From assembly GCF_900101395.1 (NCBI RefSeq), contig NZ_FMZO01000012.1, forward strand, positions 93,647 to 157,646: a DNA stretch of 64,000 nucleotides, in the 5' to 3' direction. The position numbers were made by a program, and so were the translations under genes. Positions 17,633 through 24,956 of this stretch are shown here, piece after piece; positions within the stretch are counted from its first letter, which is position 1; each line of letters opens with the position of its first letter. The notes below the pieces were generated by a model. That model was not told the origin of the DNA and did no database searches. It worked only from the letters and a program-made list of their open reading frames with translations. Source of the DNA: Niabella drilacis. Its GTDB lineage: Bacteria > Bacteroidota > Bacteroidia > Chitinophagales > Chitinophagaceae.

Positions 17633-18655
17633 TCATGGGCGGGCAACCCGCCGGAATTTTTGAATCGTATTCCCTAAAATATCACCCACATAAATATTGC
17701 CGTCCCGGTCAACAGTCAGATCATGATACCAGGACACAGCCCCCCTGTAGGAACCGCTCCTGCCCAACCGCGTTTGCACGGTGCCCGTTGTATCAAAAAT
17801 GAAGACATCCGAGCCGCGATGCTTCAGCTTTAAGAAACGGAGGTCATCAACCGCCAGCAACTTTGCGCCCGTGGGATCCATTGCAACGGCGGTCATTGCC
17901 CCAAACGAGCGGTCTGCGAACTGTTTCATAAAATGACCCGCAGTATCAAATACCTGTATCCGGTTATTTTCCCGGTCTGCCACGTAAACCTCCCCGTTGC
18001 TGCCCAATGCTATTCCGTGCGGTATATCAAACGCGCCCTCCCCCTGGCCCTTCCGGCCCCATTCAAATAAATAATTCCCGGTTGCTGAAAATTTTATCAC
18101 CCTGCTGTTCCCATAACCATCCGCTACATAAAATGAGCCATCCTTTGCAACAGCAATATCTGTGGGCCTGTCAAAATGCCGGCGGTCATTGCCGGCAACC
18201 CGGGCTTCACCAAGCGTCATTAAAAGCTTTCCGTCATGACTGAACTTAAAAACCTGGTTCAATCCGCAATCCGTAACCCAGATATTATCCTGATCATCCA
18301 CATCCAGGCCATGCGGCATCACAAACAGGTGATCGCCCCAACTACTTAACAGCTCTCCGTTATTCCTGTTGATCACCAAAATGGTTTTATCAGAGATCGG
18401 CTCACCGGGCATTGCGCCTGCCAATGGCCACTCCCTTGATCCCCTGTGGAAAACGACCAGGTTCTGAGCGGTATCCATATCCATACCTGTTGGGTTACCC
18501 AGCTTCAGCCCCCCCGGCAGGTGCAGCCAGCCCGCTGCCTGCCGGTACTTCGTTATTAAATCGGCGCCACGCCCCTTTTTCTGCGGCTGTAAAACATAGC
18601 CGGCCAGTAGCAAGCCTGTTACAGTCAATAAAGCAAGCACCCGTTTCCTGGTCAT
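17633..18655 (-). CDS. NHL-repeat propeller protein, peptidyl-amidoglycolate-lyase-like
   Basis: 340 residues with an N-terminal hydrophobic signal or anchor. Repeated blades such as FDRPTDIAVAKDGSFYVADG, DIPHGIALGSNGEVYVADRE and YHDLTVDRDGNIYVGDI are NHL repeats of a six-bladed propeller. The spacing around MPHGLDVDDQDNIWVTDCGL resembles the lyase domain of peptidylglycine alpha-amidating monooxygenase (PAL). Bacterial members are often annotated as lyases without biochemical proof, so the safe statement is an exported propeller protein of unknown reaction. It follows the GH43 gene start by about 150 bp and is probably transcribed separately. Confidence 0.7.
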   Translation of the reverse strand: MTRKRVLALLTVTGLLLAGYVLQPQKKGRGADLITKYRQAAGWLHLPGGLKLGNPTGMDMDTAQNLVVFHRGSREWPLAGAMPGEPISDKTILVINRNNGELLSSWGDHLFVMPHGLDVDDQDNIWVTDCGLNQVFKFSHDGKLLMTLGEARVAGNDRRHFDRPTDIAVAKDGSFYVADGYGNSRVIKFSATGNYLFEWGRKGQGEGAFDIPHGIALGSNGEVYVADRENNRIQVFDTAGHFMKQFADRSFGAMTAVAMDPTGAKLLAVDDLRFLKLKHRGSDVFIFDTTGTVQTRLGRSGSYRGAVSWYHDLTVDRDGNIYVGDILGNTIQKFRRVARP

Positions 18656-19064
18656 TTGTGCATATTTTTAGCGATACCCTGCTCCTTCGGAAAAATCAAT
18701 GGGCAAAACCCTTATGGTTCAACAAGCCCATATGAACATGGTAACAGGAACTTCAGTTGTTTCAGAAACAAAGTTATGCAGCCGGTATTACAAAACGCTC
18801 ATGAACGCCCGTCCCCTCGGGGCAAACGCATCTAATTTCAGCATTGTTCAGCTCCGGAGGAGCAGCGTATTTATAGCAAATGTGTCTTTTTTATCAACCC
18901 GGCTCCTGTAGGAGCCGCGTGTTTCCCCTTCAATATCTTGCTATAAACACGAAGCACTTACAGTACCTGAAAATGCTCCTGGTGTGAAAAGACGGGCAGG
19001 TGCTGCAGATCATATCCCCGGCGCAGGTTCCAACCGGCAGCCAGGAGCCTGTTCCGGAAAAAAA
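18656..19064. other. Intergenic region with a second copy of the hairpin repeat
   Basis: This is the divergent region between the NHL gene and the ArsR operon. The segment 18822-18986 is homologous to 15061-15431 (listed separately); the rest shows no gene. Confidence 0.6.
18822..18986 (+). repeat. Second copy of the 15.1-kb hairpin repeat; site without the miniature element
   Basis: The sequence from GCAAACGCATCTAATTTCAG through GCTCCTGGTGTG parallels 15061-15431, including the GCTCCGGAGGAGC and GGCTCCTGTAGGAGCC hairpins. Where the 15-kb copy contains the 161-bp element, this copy reads CCCCTTCAATATC straight through (around 18925-18938). It therefore serves as an internal unoccupied reference. 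It lacks the outer 23-bp inverted repeats. Confidence 0.75.
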
Positions 19065-19111
19065 ATTGCGCAATCATTTAATTGCGTATATATTTGCAAT
19101 CATATCATTGC
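19065..19111. promoter_or_regulatory. Candidate ArsR-type operator with ATTGC/GCAAT inverted repeats
   Basis: Just upstream of the ArsR ATG (19117) are the perfect 10-bp palindrome ATTGCGCAAT (19065-19074), then ATTGC at 19081 paired with GCAAT at 19096-19100, then ATTGC again at 19107. The half-site is used four or five times in 47 bp. ArsR dimers bind such inverted repeats over their own promoters, so autorepression is a reasonable inference. Confidence 0.5.
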
Positions 19112-19116
19112 ATATT

Positions 19117-19473
19117 ATGATTATCAGACGCGACGTGTTCCAGGCAATAGCAGATCCTATCCGGCGGCAGATCATCGACCTGGTAGCTTACCAGCCACTG
19201 AACCTGAATGCCATTGCTTCAGAATTTGAGGTAAGCAGACAGGCGGTTTCTGTACATGTCAGGATCCTGACCGAGTGCGGGCTCCTGGTGGTGACACAGA
19301 AGGGCCGGGAACGGTACTGTGAAGCGCGCCTGGAGCAGCTAAACGAGGTATCCGACTGGGTGACCCGGTACAAAGCGTTGTGGGAAAGCCGGTTTGCCTC
19401 TTTGGACAACTACTTAAAAAATACAAAACCTCAAAAAAAAAGCAATGCAAAAAAAAACGGCCGACGAAAATAG
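19117..19473 (+). CDS. ArsR-family winged-helix regulator
   Basis: About 118 residues from the ATG at 19117 (MIIRRDVFQAIADPIRRQII). The in-frame extension upstream to 19000 runs through the operator-like repeats and is not protein-like. A winged helix is clear in LNAIASEFEVSRQAVSVHVR and LLVVTQKGRERYCEARLEQL. No cysteine metal-site motif is seen, so it belongs to the metal-independent ArsR group that is usually paired with SRPBCC/AHSA1 proteins. Such a gene follows directly, overlapping by 29 bp. It probably represses this small operon through the upstream palindromes. The lysine-rich tail (PQKKSNAKKNGRRK) is unusual but plausible. Confidence 0.9.
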   Translation: MIIRRDVFQAIADPIRRQIIDLVAYQPLNLNAIASEFEVSRQAVSVHVRILTECGLLVVTQKGRERYCEARLEQLNEVSDWVTRYKALWESRFASLDNYLKNTKPQKKSNAKKNGRRK

Positions 19474-19942
19474 TCCTTCCGGTCCAACAGTAGCAATAAC
19501 TCATGTTTTTGATGCGGAAAGGGAGCGGGTCTTCCAGGCCTGGACAAACGCGGAACAACTGGTACAGTGGTATGCTCCGGATGGATGTACCATCCACTTT
19601 AAAGCCATTGATATCCGGGAAGGGGGGGCTTTTCATTCCTGTATCCGGAACCCGGTGCATGGCAATTGCTGGTGCAAGGGACATTACCTGGAAATAGCCG
19701 TTCCTGAACGATTGGTTTTTACACTGGCAGTAACCAATGAAAACGGGGACGACATTACTGCAGAAGCGGCCGGTATGGCGCCCGGCTGGCCGGTTATGAC
19801 AACGGTAACCGTAACCTTTGAAGCGCTGGGCTCCCAAACCCGGCTCCGGCTCCGGCAAACCGTACAGGCGGCACTTGCGCAAAGGACCGGTGCACTCCCA
19901 GGCTGGGTCCTGATGTTTAACCGGCTCAATCAACTGTTATGA
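19445..19942 (+). CDS. SRPBCC/AHSA1-domain protein
   Basis: 165 residues, beginning inside the 3' end of the ArsR gene, which implies translational coupling. The START/Bet v1-like helix-grip fold shows in ITHVFDAERERVFQAWTNAE, LVQWYAPDGCTIHFKAIDIR, EGGAFHSCI and a C-terminal helix (LPGWVLMFNRLNQLL). These proteins bind hydrophobic ligands or act as Aha1-like partners, and the ligand is unknown. Pairing with ArsR is a recurrent bacterial arrangement. The hydrolase starts 16 bp downstream, so the three form one operon. Confidence 0.88.
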   Translation: MQKKTADENSPSGPTVAITHVFDAERERVFQAWTNAEQLVQWYAPDGCTIHFKAIDIREGGAFHSCIRNPVHGNCWCKGHYLEIAVPERLVFTLAVTNENGDDITAEAAGMAPGWPVMTTVTVTFEALGSQTRLRLRQTVQAALAQRTGALPGWVLMFNRLNQLL

Positions 19943-19958
19943 AATCAATCATCAACCA

Positions 19959-20846
19959 ATGAAACCGTTCCTGGCCACCCTCCTGCTTTTGCTGTCGGTA
20001 ACAGCATGGGGGCAAAAAAAGACCCATGTACCCCATTCGCTCCCGGATATAAAAAAAACGCATATGCCATTACAGACAGGCTATTCCCTGGTGAACGGGA
20101 TAAAAATGTATTACGAGATCTACGGGAAAGGGGCCCCGCTTGTGCTCATCCATGGCGGCGGCTCTACGATACAAACTTCCTTTGGGCGCATTATTCCCCT
20201 GCTTGCGCAACACCGGCAACTAATATGCGTTGAGCTGCAGGCCCACGGGCGAACGGGCGACCGGAATACGCCCCTGTCTTTTGAACAGGACGCCGACGAT
20301 GTAGCGGCATTGCTCCGCAACCTGGGACTGCCAAAGGCCGATATCTTTGGCTTTAGCAACGGGGGCAACACCGCCCTGCAGATCGCCATCCGGCATCCGC
20401 GGCTTTGTAACCGCATCATCGCCGGCTCCGTGCTGCTAAAACACAACGGAACCCTGCCGCAATTTTGGGAGTTTATGAAGAACGGTACATTTGACCAGAT
20501 GCCGCAGGCTTATAAAGATGCCTTTTTAACATTAACCCCGGATCCTTCAAAGCTGCATACCCTCTTTCAAAAATGCAAAGACCGGGTGCTGCACCTCACG
20601 GACATCAGCGATGAAGCGCTCCGGTTCATACAGGCCCCGGTGCTACTGGTAAACGGAGATGCTGATGTAGCCACTCCGGAACATGTTATTGCCATATCCC
20701 GGCTGATCCCCCATTGCAACCTGGCCATCCTTCCCGGCGGACATGGCGAATACATGGGTGAGATCACGGCTCCCCGGCAAGGGCAAACCCCTTACAGATC
20801 CTTTGTATTGCTGATGGAGCGGTTTCTTGATACAGAGAGACAGTAA
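19959..20846 (+). CDS. Exported alpha/beta-hydrolase
   Basis: 295 residues with a signal peptide (MKPFLATLLLLLSVTAWGQ). The alpha/beta-hydrolase core is complete: oxyanion segment LVLIHGGGSTIQTSF, nucleophile elbow IFGFSNGGNTALQIAIRHP (Ser in GFSNGG), acid in VLLVNGDADVATPEH, and base His in AILPGGHGEYMG. It is an esterase, lipase or C-C hydrolase type; the substrate cannot be told. It is the last gene of the ArsR-SRPBCC operon and is followed 23 bp later by a strong terminator. Confidence 0.92.
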   Translation: MKPFLATLLLLLSVTAWGQKKTHVPHSLPDIKKTHMPLQTGYSLVNGIKMYYEIYGKGAPLVLIHGGGSTIQTSFGRIIPLLAQHRQLICVELQAHGRTGDRNTPLSFEQDADDVAALLRNLGLPKADIFGFSNGGNTALQIAIRHPRLCNRIIAGSVLLKHNGTLPQFWEFMKNGTFDQMPQAYKDAFLTLTPDPSKLHTLFQKCKDRVLHLTDISDEALRFIQAPVLLVNGDADVATPEHVIAISRLIPHCNLAILPGGHGEYMGEITAPRQGQTPYRSFVLLMERFLDTERQ

Positions 20847-20869
20847 AAGAGAATGGAACCCTGGTAGAG

Positions 20870-20913
20870 ACTAAACGACTATAGATTTGCAATCCATAGT
20901 CGTTTAGTTTTTT
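20870..20913. terminator. Strong bidirectional intrinsic terminator
   Basis: An 18-bp stem (20870-20887 with 20891-20908, one G-T position) closes on a 3-nt TGC loop and is followed by a T run on the plus strand; the complementary A run serves the other strand. It lies between the convergent hydrolase (ends 20846) and the macroglobulin-like gene (ends 21013). Confidence 0.9.
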
Positions 20914-21012
20914 CATGTCAATCGTTTTTTGGTTATTGCCTACTCTATTCCCTTTTCGGCTTCCGGGTTGACTATAAAACACTGCTTTTACCTGTTATAT
21001 CCCATTACCCCG

Positions 21013-23451
21013 TTACAACTCCAGGTTGTACATGTAGCAAACCGGGTTTAAGGTTTCCATCTCTACCCCCTGTATCACTATAATATAGTTCCCGCTGATG
21101 TCCGATGTAAAAAAATCAAAGCTGGTTTTTCCCTCCTCACCGGTATTCAAATTCGGAGCCCAGAACAGCGTGGTACGGATATCCGCCCCAACAGGCGGGT
21201 CAACGGAATAATCCGGGTTGTAAAACGGCAGAGGGGAACTGATCTCCGGCAGCAAAAAGCCCGATGGTGGAGGTGGCGGAGCGCCGCCGAAAGATCCTTT
21301 AGGCGCCATGGTAAAACGTTGGCCGGCCCCGTTATATATAATTAATGCATTTTCATAACGGTAAACAAGCCCCTTTTTAGGAGCATGACTACGATCCTGT
21401 GTGTGCATCGGGCAATTTAGCACAAGGTACTTACACACATAATCCAACCCACCACCATATTGTTCGGTTATCGGTACCTCCCATTTTTTGCCGCTTTTCA
21501 CTACTACTTCCTGCAAACGGATCTCGTTGTTAAAGATCCTAAAGGTATCAGGACGGTAAACAGCCATTGTACTAAACGGCATCGAAAAATGTAACAACGA
21601 CCCCGATCTTACCCCCTCATCAAACAACCCCGCATGACTGCCTAATTCTATATCATGATCCTGACGAAAATCCCTGCCCAGTACCAGGTACTTACGATCA
21701 TTACCACGCGCAAAAAGATCCTCCGGCGGAATACTAAAACGACCTTCCCCATTGACCGGAACTATCCCGGAACCACCACCCGACAGGATCATCAGATCCG
21801 ATACCTTCGACGCCTTCCGGTGCTTCGCCGTCACCTTCCCATACACCTCCCCCGGCGCTGACAACAGCTGCAGCGTGCCGGACGGACGGTATCCAACTAT
21901 GGATCCCCACCCATAGCCCTTCCAGCTTTGTGTTATTAAAAACTGATCCAATACACCTCCCTGTTTCGCATCCAACACAATACCCGGTACCTTACGCAGA
22001 TGATGGTAATAATACCCCTGTGTTATCGTGGGATAATGACCCCGCTCCAATGTTTGCGCCGCTACCACCGCCACTGACAGGTTCGCCTTTATCCCATGGT
22101 GATCCTGGTCTGATACCGTAACAGTCGCCTTTACCCGGTGATGTGCCCCAAAACGCACTTTTGCTATCTCAACGTTTACTACTGAGGCGCCTCCCTTTCC
22201 CGGATCATGCATAAAATAACGTTCCGCCTCTGCTATACCCCCCGCACCTAATACAGCAAGACTCAGTACCCCCCGGGGCATACTATCTGCCGGCAATACC
22301 AACCTTAAAGAATCTCCCGCCGCAACCTGTACTGACCGGCTCCACAAAACTTTATTAAAAGAACGGAGAACCAACTCCACAGAACCCGGCATCCCCACAT
22401 TAAATATAACCACTGTATCATTGCCCGAAACCCGCAACATATAACCACTGGTAACAGGCTCCCGGGGTAACGCTATTTTACGCATACGGTTATTCTCCGT
22501 TACCATCAGAGAGTCCATAACACCCTGCAGGGGAACAAAAGACATCCGGCCCAACCCATTCCCATCGGTCTGAACACTATCCAGGACCTTATTACCCCGC
22601 AACAATTTTAATACCGCTGTAACAGGATTTTTATTAGCATCCGTAGCCTCAAATACTACATTGTTTAAAACTCCTGCCACCAATCGCCCTCCTTCCGGAA
22701 ATACCCGGATCGATGCCTGGTTACCCTCATGCCGGAGGTTCAGCAACAGACGGGCCGGACTCTTCGCTTCCGTTAGGAATACCTCAAACCGCACCGACGC
22801 ACTATCCGGTAGCCGCGGGTAAGTAAACTGTACCTCCGCTGCTCCCTTTTCATTCGTCTTTATACGACCCGTCTTTACACTGCTATCCCCTACCCATACC
22901 GTATACACTCCCGACGCTTTCACCAATGGTCCTTTCTGATCCCTCGCACGGATCCCTATTGTTGTTTTCGCGCCCCGCTCAATAGCATCCCCGTTTGTCG
23001 CAAACGCCTCCAGCTCCACCCGCCGCTCTGTATTGGGAACAATCCTTAACGGCATTACAAACGCATCTTCAGGGCTGAAGTTGATCATCAGATCCGTAAA
23101 CCCATACAAAAAATACGGACCCGCAACCGCCGTATCCGGTAACGGGATCCAGCCATCGGAACGAAGGTCGTATACCGGAAACTGTTTTGCCACAAGCGTT
23201 TGCCTCCGGGCATCCACAACCCGCACATACATAACCTCACTCTTATGCGCCGACAGCATATAGGACTTAAACCAGATCGTATCCCCGGGAGCATATACGT
23301 TCCGGTCCGCATGCACATAAAGATTGCACGATGGATGCTCTTCCATATAAGAGGCCATCTTTACCGCTACTCCCGGCTGACCATAACTACCCACCGCCGT
23401 AAACATCAACAGCACTAAACAAAAAACCTTATGGATAATTTTACACCTCAT
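21013..23451 (-). CDS. Large secreted MG2/macroglobulin-like beta-sandwich protein
   Basis: 812 residues with a signal peptide ending GSYGQ. The first part (LYVHADRNVYAPGDTIWFKS, YMLSAHKSEVMYVRVVD) is an MG2-type domain as in alpha-2-macroglobulins and many Bacteroidota surface proteins. Several Ig-like or macroglobulin-like domains follow (ASIRVFPEGGRLVAGVLNNV, KVRFGAHHRVKATVTVSDQD). The C-terminus (RTTLFWAPNLNTGEEGKTSF, ISGNYIIVIQGVEMET) is the usual end of this family. A proline run (GGAPPPPPSG) is present near residue 740. No thioester motif is visible. The role is unknown. It is placed next to a glycosyltransferase pseudogene and starts only 8 bp after that remnant's stop. Confidence 0.75.
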   Translation of the reverse strand: MRCKIIHKVFCLVLLMFTAVGSYGQPGVAVKMASYMEEHPSCNLYVHADRNVYAPGDTIWFKSYMLSAHKSEVMYVRVVDARRQTLVAKQFPVYDLRSDGWIPLPDTAVAGPYFLYGFTDLMINFSPEDAFVMPLRIVPNTERRVELEAFATNGDAIERGAKTTIGIRARDQKGPLVKASGVYTVWVGDSSVKTGRIKTNEKGAAEVQFTYPRLPDSASVRFEVFLTEAKSPARLLLNLRHEGNQASIRVFPEGGRLVAGVLNNVVFEATDANKNPVTAVLKLLRGNKVLDSVQTDGNGLGRMSFVPLQGVMDSLMVTENNRMRKIALPREPVTSGYMLRVSGNDTVVIFNVGMPGSVELVLRSFNKVLWSRSVQVAAGDSLRLVLPADSMPRGVLSLAVLGAGGIAEAERYFMHDPGKGGASVVNVEIAKVRFGAHHRVKATVTVSDQDHHGIKANLSVAVVAAQTLERGHYPTITQGYYYHHLRKVPGIVLDAKQGGVLDQFLITQSWKGYGWGSIVGYRPSGTLQLLSAPGEVYGKVTAKHRKASKVSDLMILSGGGSGIVPVNGEGRFSIPPEDLFARGNDRKYLVLGRDFRQDHDIELGSHAGLFDEGVRSGSLLHFSMPFSTMAVYRPDTFRIFNNEIRLQEVVVKSGKKWEVPITEQYGGGLDYVCKYLVLNCPMHTQDRSHAPKKGLVYRYENALIIYNGAGQRFTMAPKGSFGGAPPPPPSGFLLPEISSPLPFYNPDYSVDPPVGADIRTTLFWAPNLNTGEEGKTSFDFFTSDISGNYIIVIQGVEMETLNPVCYMYNLEL

Positions 23452-23459
23452 GCGTACAG

Positions 23460-24424
23460 TTAAAAAGCACTTTTATATACTTTGAGCGTATCGGATGCCA
23501 TACGTTGCGAATCATGCTTTATACGTAATGTTGTATAAGCAGCCTCCCGCAATGTTTCCCTCATCAGTCTGCTTCTCACAAGCGACACAATAGCCTCAGC
23601 GAATTCCCGTATATCATAAAACCTGGTTTTTGTATCATACTTTCAATTCGCCCCTCTCCTACAATAACCAACCTTAAGTTATTTTCCCGGGAACAGGCTT
23701 CCTCAAAAGCATCTATCAAAAAATCAATACCCTTACATTGATCTATTCTACCGGTAAACAGCACAATTTTTTCAAAAGAGGCAAAACCCAATCGGGCTTT
23801 AAGGTCCCGCTTTTCCCCGTCTGTACAAACCTGGAACCGGCGATAGTTAAGTCCATTGGGAATAACCGTTATTTTTTTGGGATCCAGGGAATACCGTTCT
23901 TCCAGGAAATCCTTCATATATCCTGTTACAGAAATAATAAGGTCTGATAGTTCATACAATCTTTTTTCCTGTGCAAAAAGCTTCGCCGCATGCGCAGTGC
24001 CGGGCGGCATATCATTTAACTGATCCCGTCTCTTTTTGTTCCCGGAAAAAAGACTTTGCCAGGCAGCGGGATGTTTGTACCGCAACTTTAACGCTGTTAA
24101 TATTGATAACCCATCCATAAAATTCACATGGAATATAACCCTGTCAAATTGAAGGATGATTGCTGATAAAGCAGTTACAATAATTGTAGCATACTTTTTT
24201 TCGCTATCATCATCCCACTTGTAAGATACCGGAGAAGGCATTTCTATTTGATAAGATGATGATTCCTGCCTTATTGAAAATTCCCGGGAATATCTGCTAT
24301 GATAATTAATTAAAAACACGGTAACACCAGAGGTTTCTGACAAGCTTTCTGTAAGCGCTCTTATATAGGTACCAATACCGTATTGCATGCCCCTGACTAT
24401 GAGGCTCCAGAAATAAGCAGACAC
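23460..24424 (-). pseudogene. Group 1 glycosyltransferase, internally deleted and frameshifted
   Basis: The N-terminal two thirds are clear GT-B glycosyltransferase: WSLIVRGMQYGIGTYIRAL, ITVIPNGLNYRRF, IVLFTGRIDQCKGIDFLIDA and LRLVIVGEGRIESMIQK. The frame then stops at 23576 soon after GEG. The shifted frame between about 23640 and 23460 encodes a proper glycosyltransferase C-terminus (FYDIREFAEAIVSLVRSRLM, RETLREAAYTTLRIKHDSQ, DTLKVYKSAF). Roughly 80-100 residues normally carrying the nucleotide-sugar E-x7-E site are missing between the two parts. The only start in the frame is GTG at 24424, so the 5' end may also be damaged. The region looks more AT-rich than its neighbours, suggesting foreign origin. 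Confidence 0.85.
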
Positions 24425-24956
24425 TTTAAGGTTCCTGTTCCATCACAAACAGAAAGATAACATGAAAAACCGGAGTTTCCCGTTTTTCTATTCATTTTTC
24501 GCCTTTTCGGGCCTCGCCGCGGTCTTTTTCGCCTCTATAATCCCCATGCATGAAAGTCTTTTATAGACGAACACCTTTTTAACAGCATACCGGTTCTTCT
24601 TTTGTTTCAGTCCCGAACGTTCGCATGCGCGTCAAGTTAAGCAACGAACCCCAAATGGGGTTATGACGGTATAGCCGGTGGTGTAACCGCCGGTTGGTTT
24701 ACGAGCGGTTTGCATTGAACCCCGACGGGGTTCAACCATGATGTTGATCATGAACCACGCATGAAATGCGTGGCTCATCAATTAAAACCCCTTGCGGGGT
24801 TATCATGGCAGCGGCCCCGGGAAAAGCTCCGGTTTGACGGCAGGTTATATATAGAACCTGTACCAATACTATGACATTGTTACCCGCAATCACCTACTGG
24901 CCAAAATTAACCTGACGCATAGGCGAAGCTTCGGGATCGGGATTCACATTTTCAAA
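24425..24956. other. Intergenic region holding a hairpin cassette
   Basis: No gene. The first 190 bp are unremarkable; the rest is the repeat cassette 24612-24935. It lies upstream of the glycosyltransferase remnant and downstream of the last gene of the mannoside operon, where its hairpins could end transcription. Confidence 0.6.
24612..24935. repeat. Hairpin cassette with inverted-repeat ends, related to the 62.6-kb array
   Basis: The left end (24612-24634) is identical to the consensus 23-bp end seen at 15.4 kb. The right end (24913-24935) is its diverged inverted copy, 18 of 23 matching, with CGAACGTTCG replaced by the equally palindromic CGAAGCTTCG. Inside are four hairpins: AACCCC-n-GGGGTT (24647-24662), TGAACCCC-GAC-GGGGTTCA (24716-24734), CCACGCAT-GAA-ATGCGTGG (24755-24773) and AACCCC-TTGC-GGGGTT (24786-24801). 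The last three occur in the same order as in each unit of the array at 62666-63400. Confidence 0.65.

Noticed and set aside
19000..19116. Longer ArsR start at 19000
   Set aside because: The added residues come from the operator-like AT-rich palindromes and the upstream spacer, and the ATG at 19117 starts the conserved domain.
23576..24424. Glycosyltransferase as an intact 282-residue gene
   Set aside because: The C-terminal GT sequence continues in another frame to 23460 and the sugar-nucleotide segment is missing, so it is a pseudogene.
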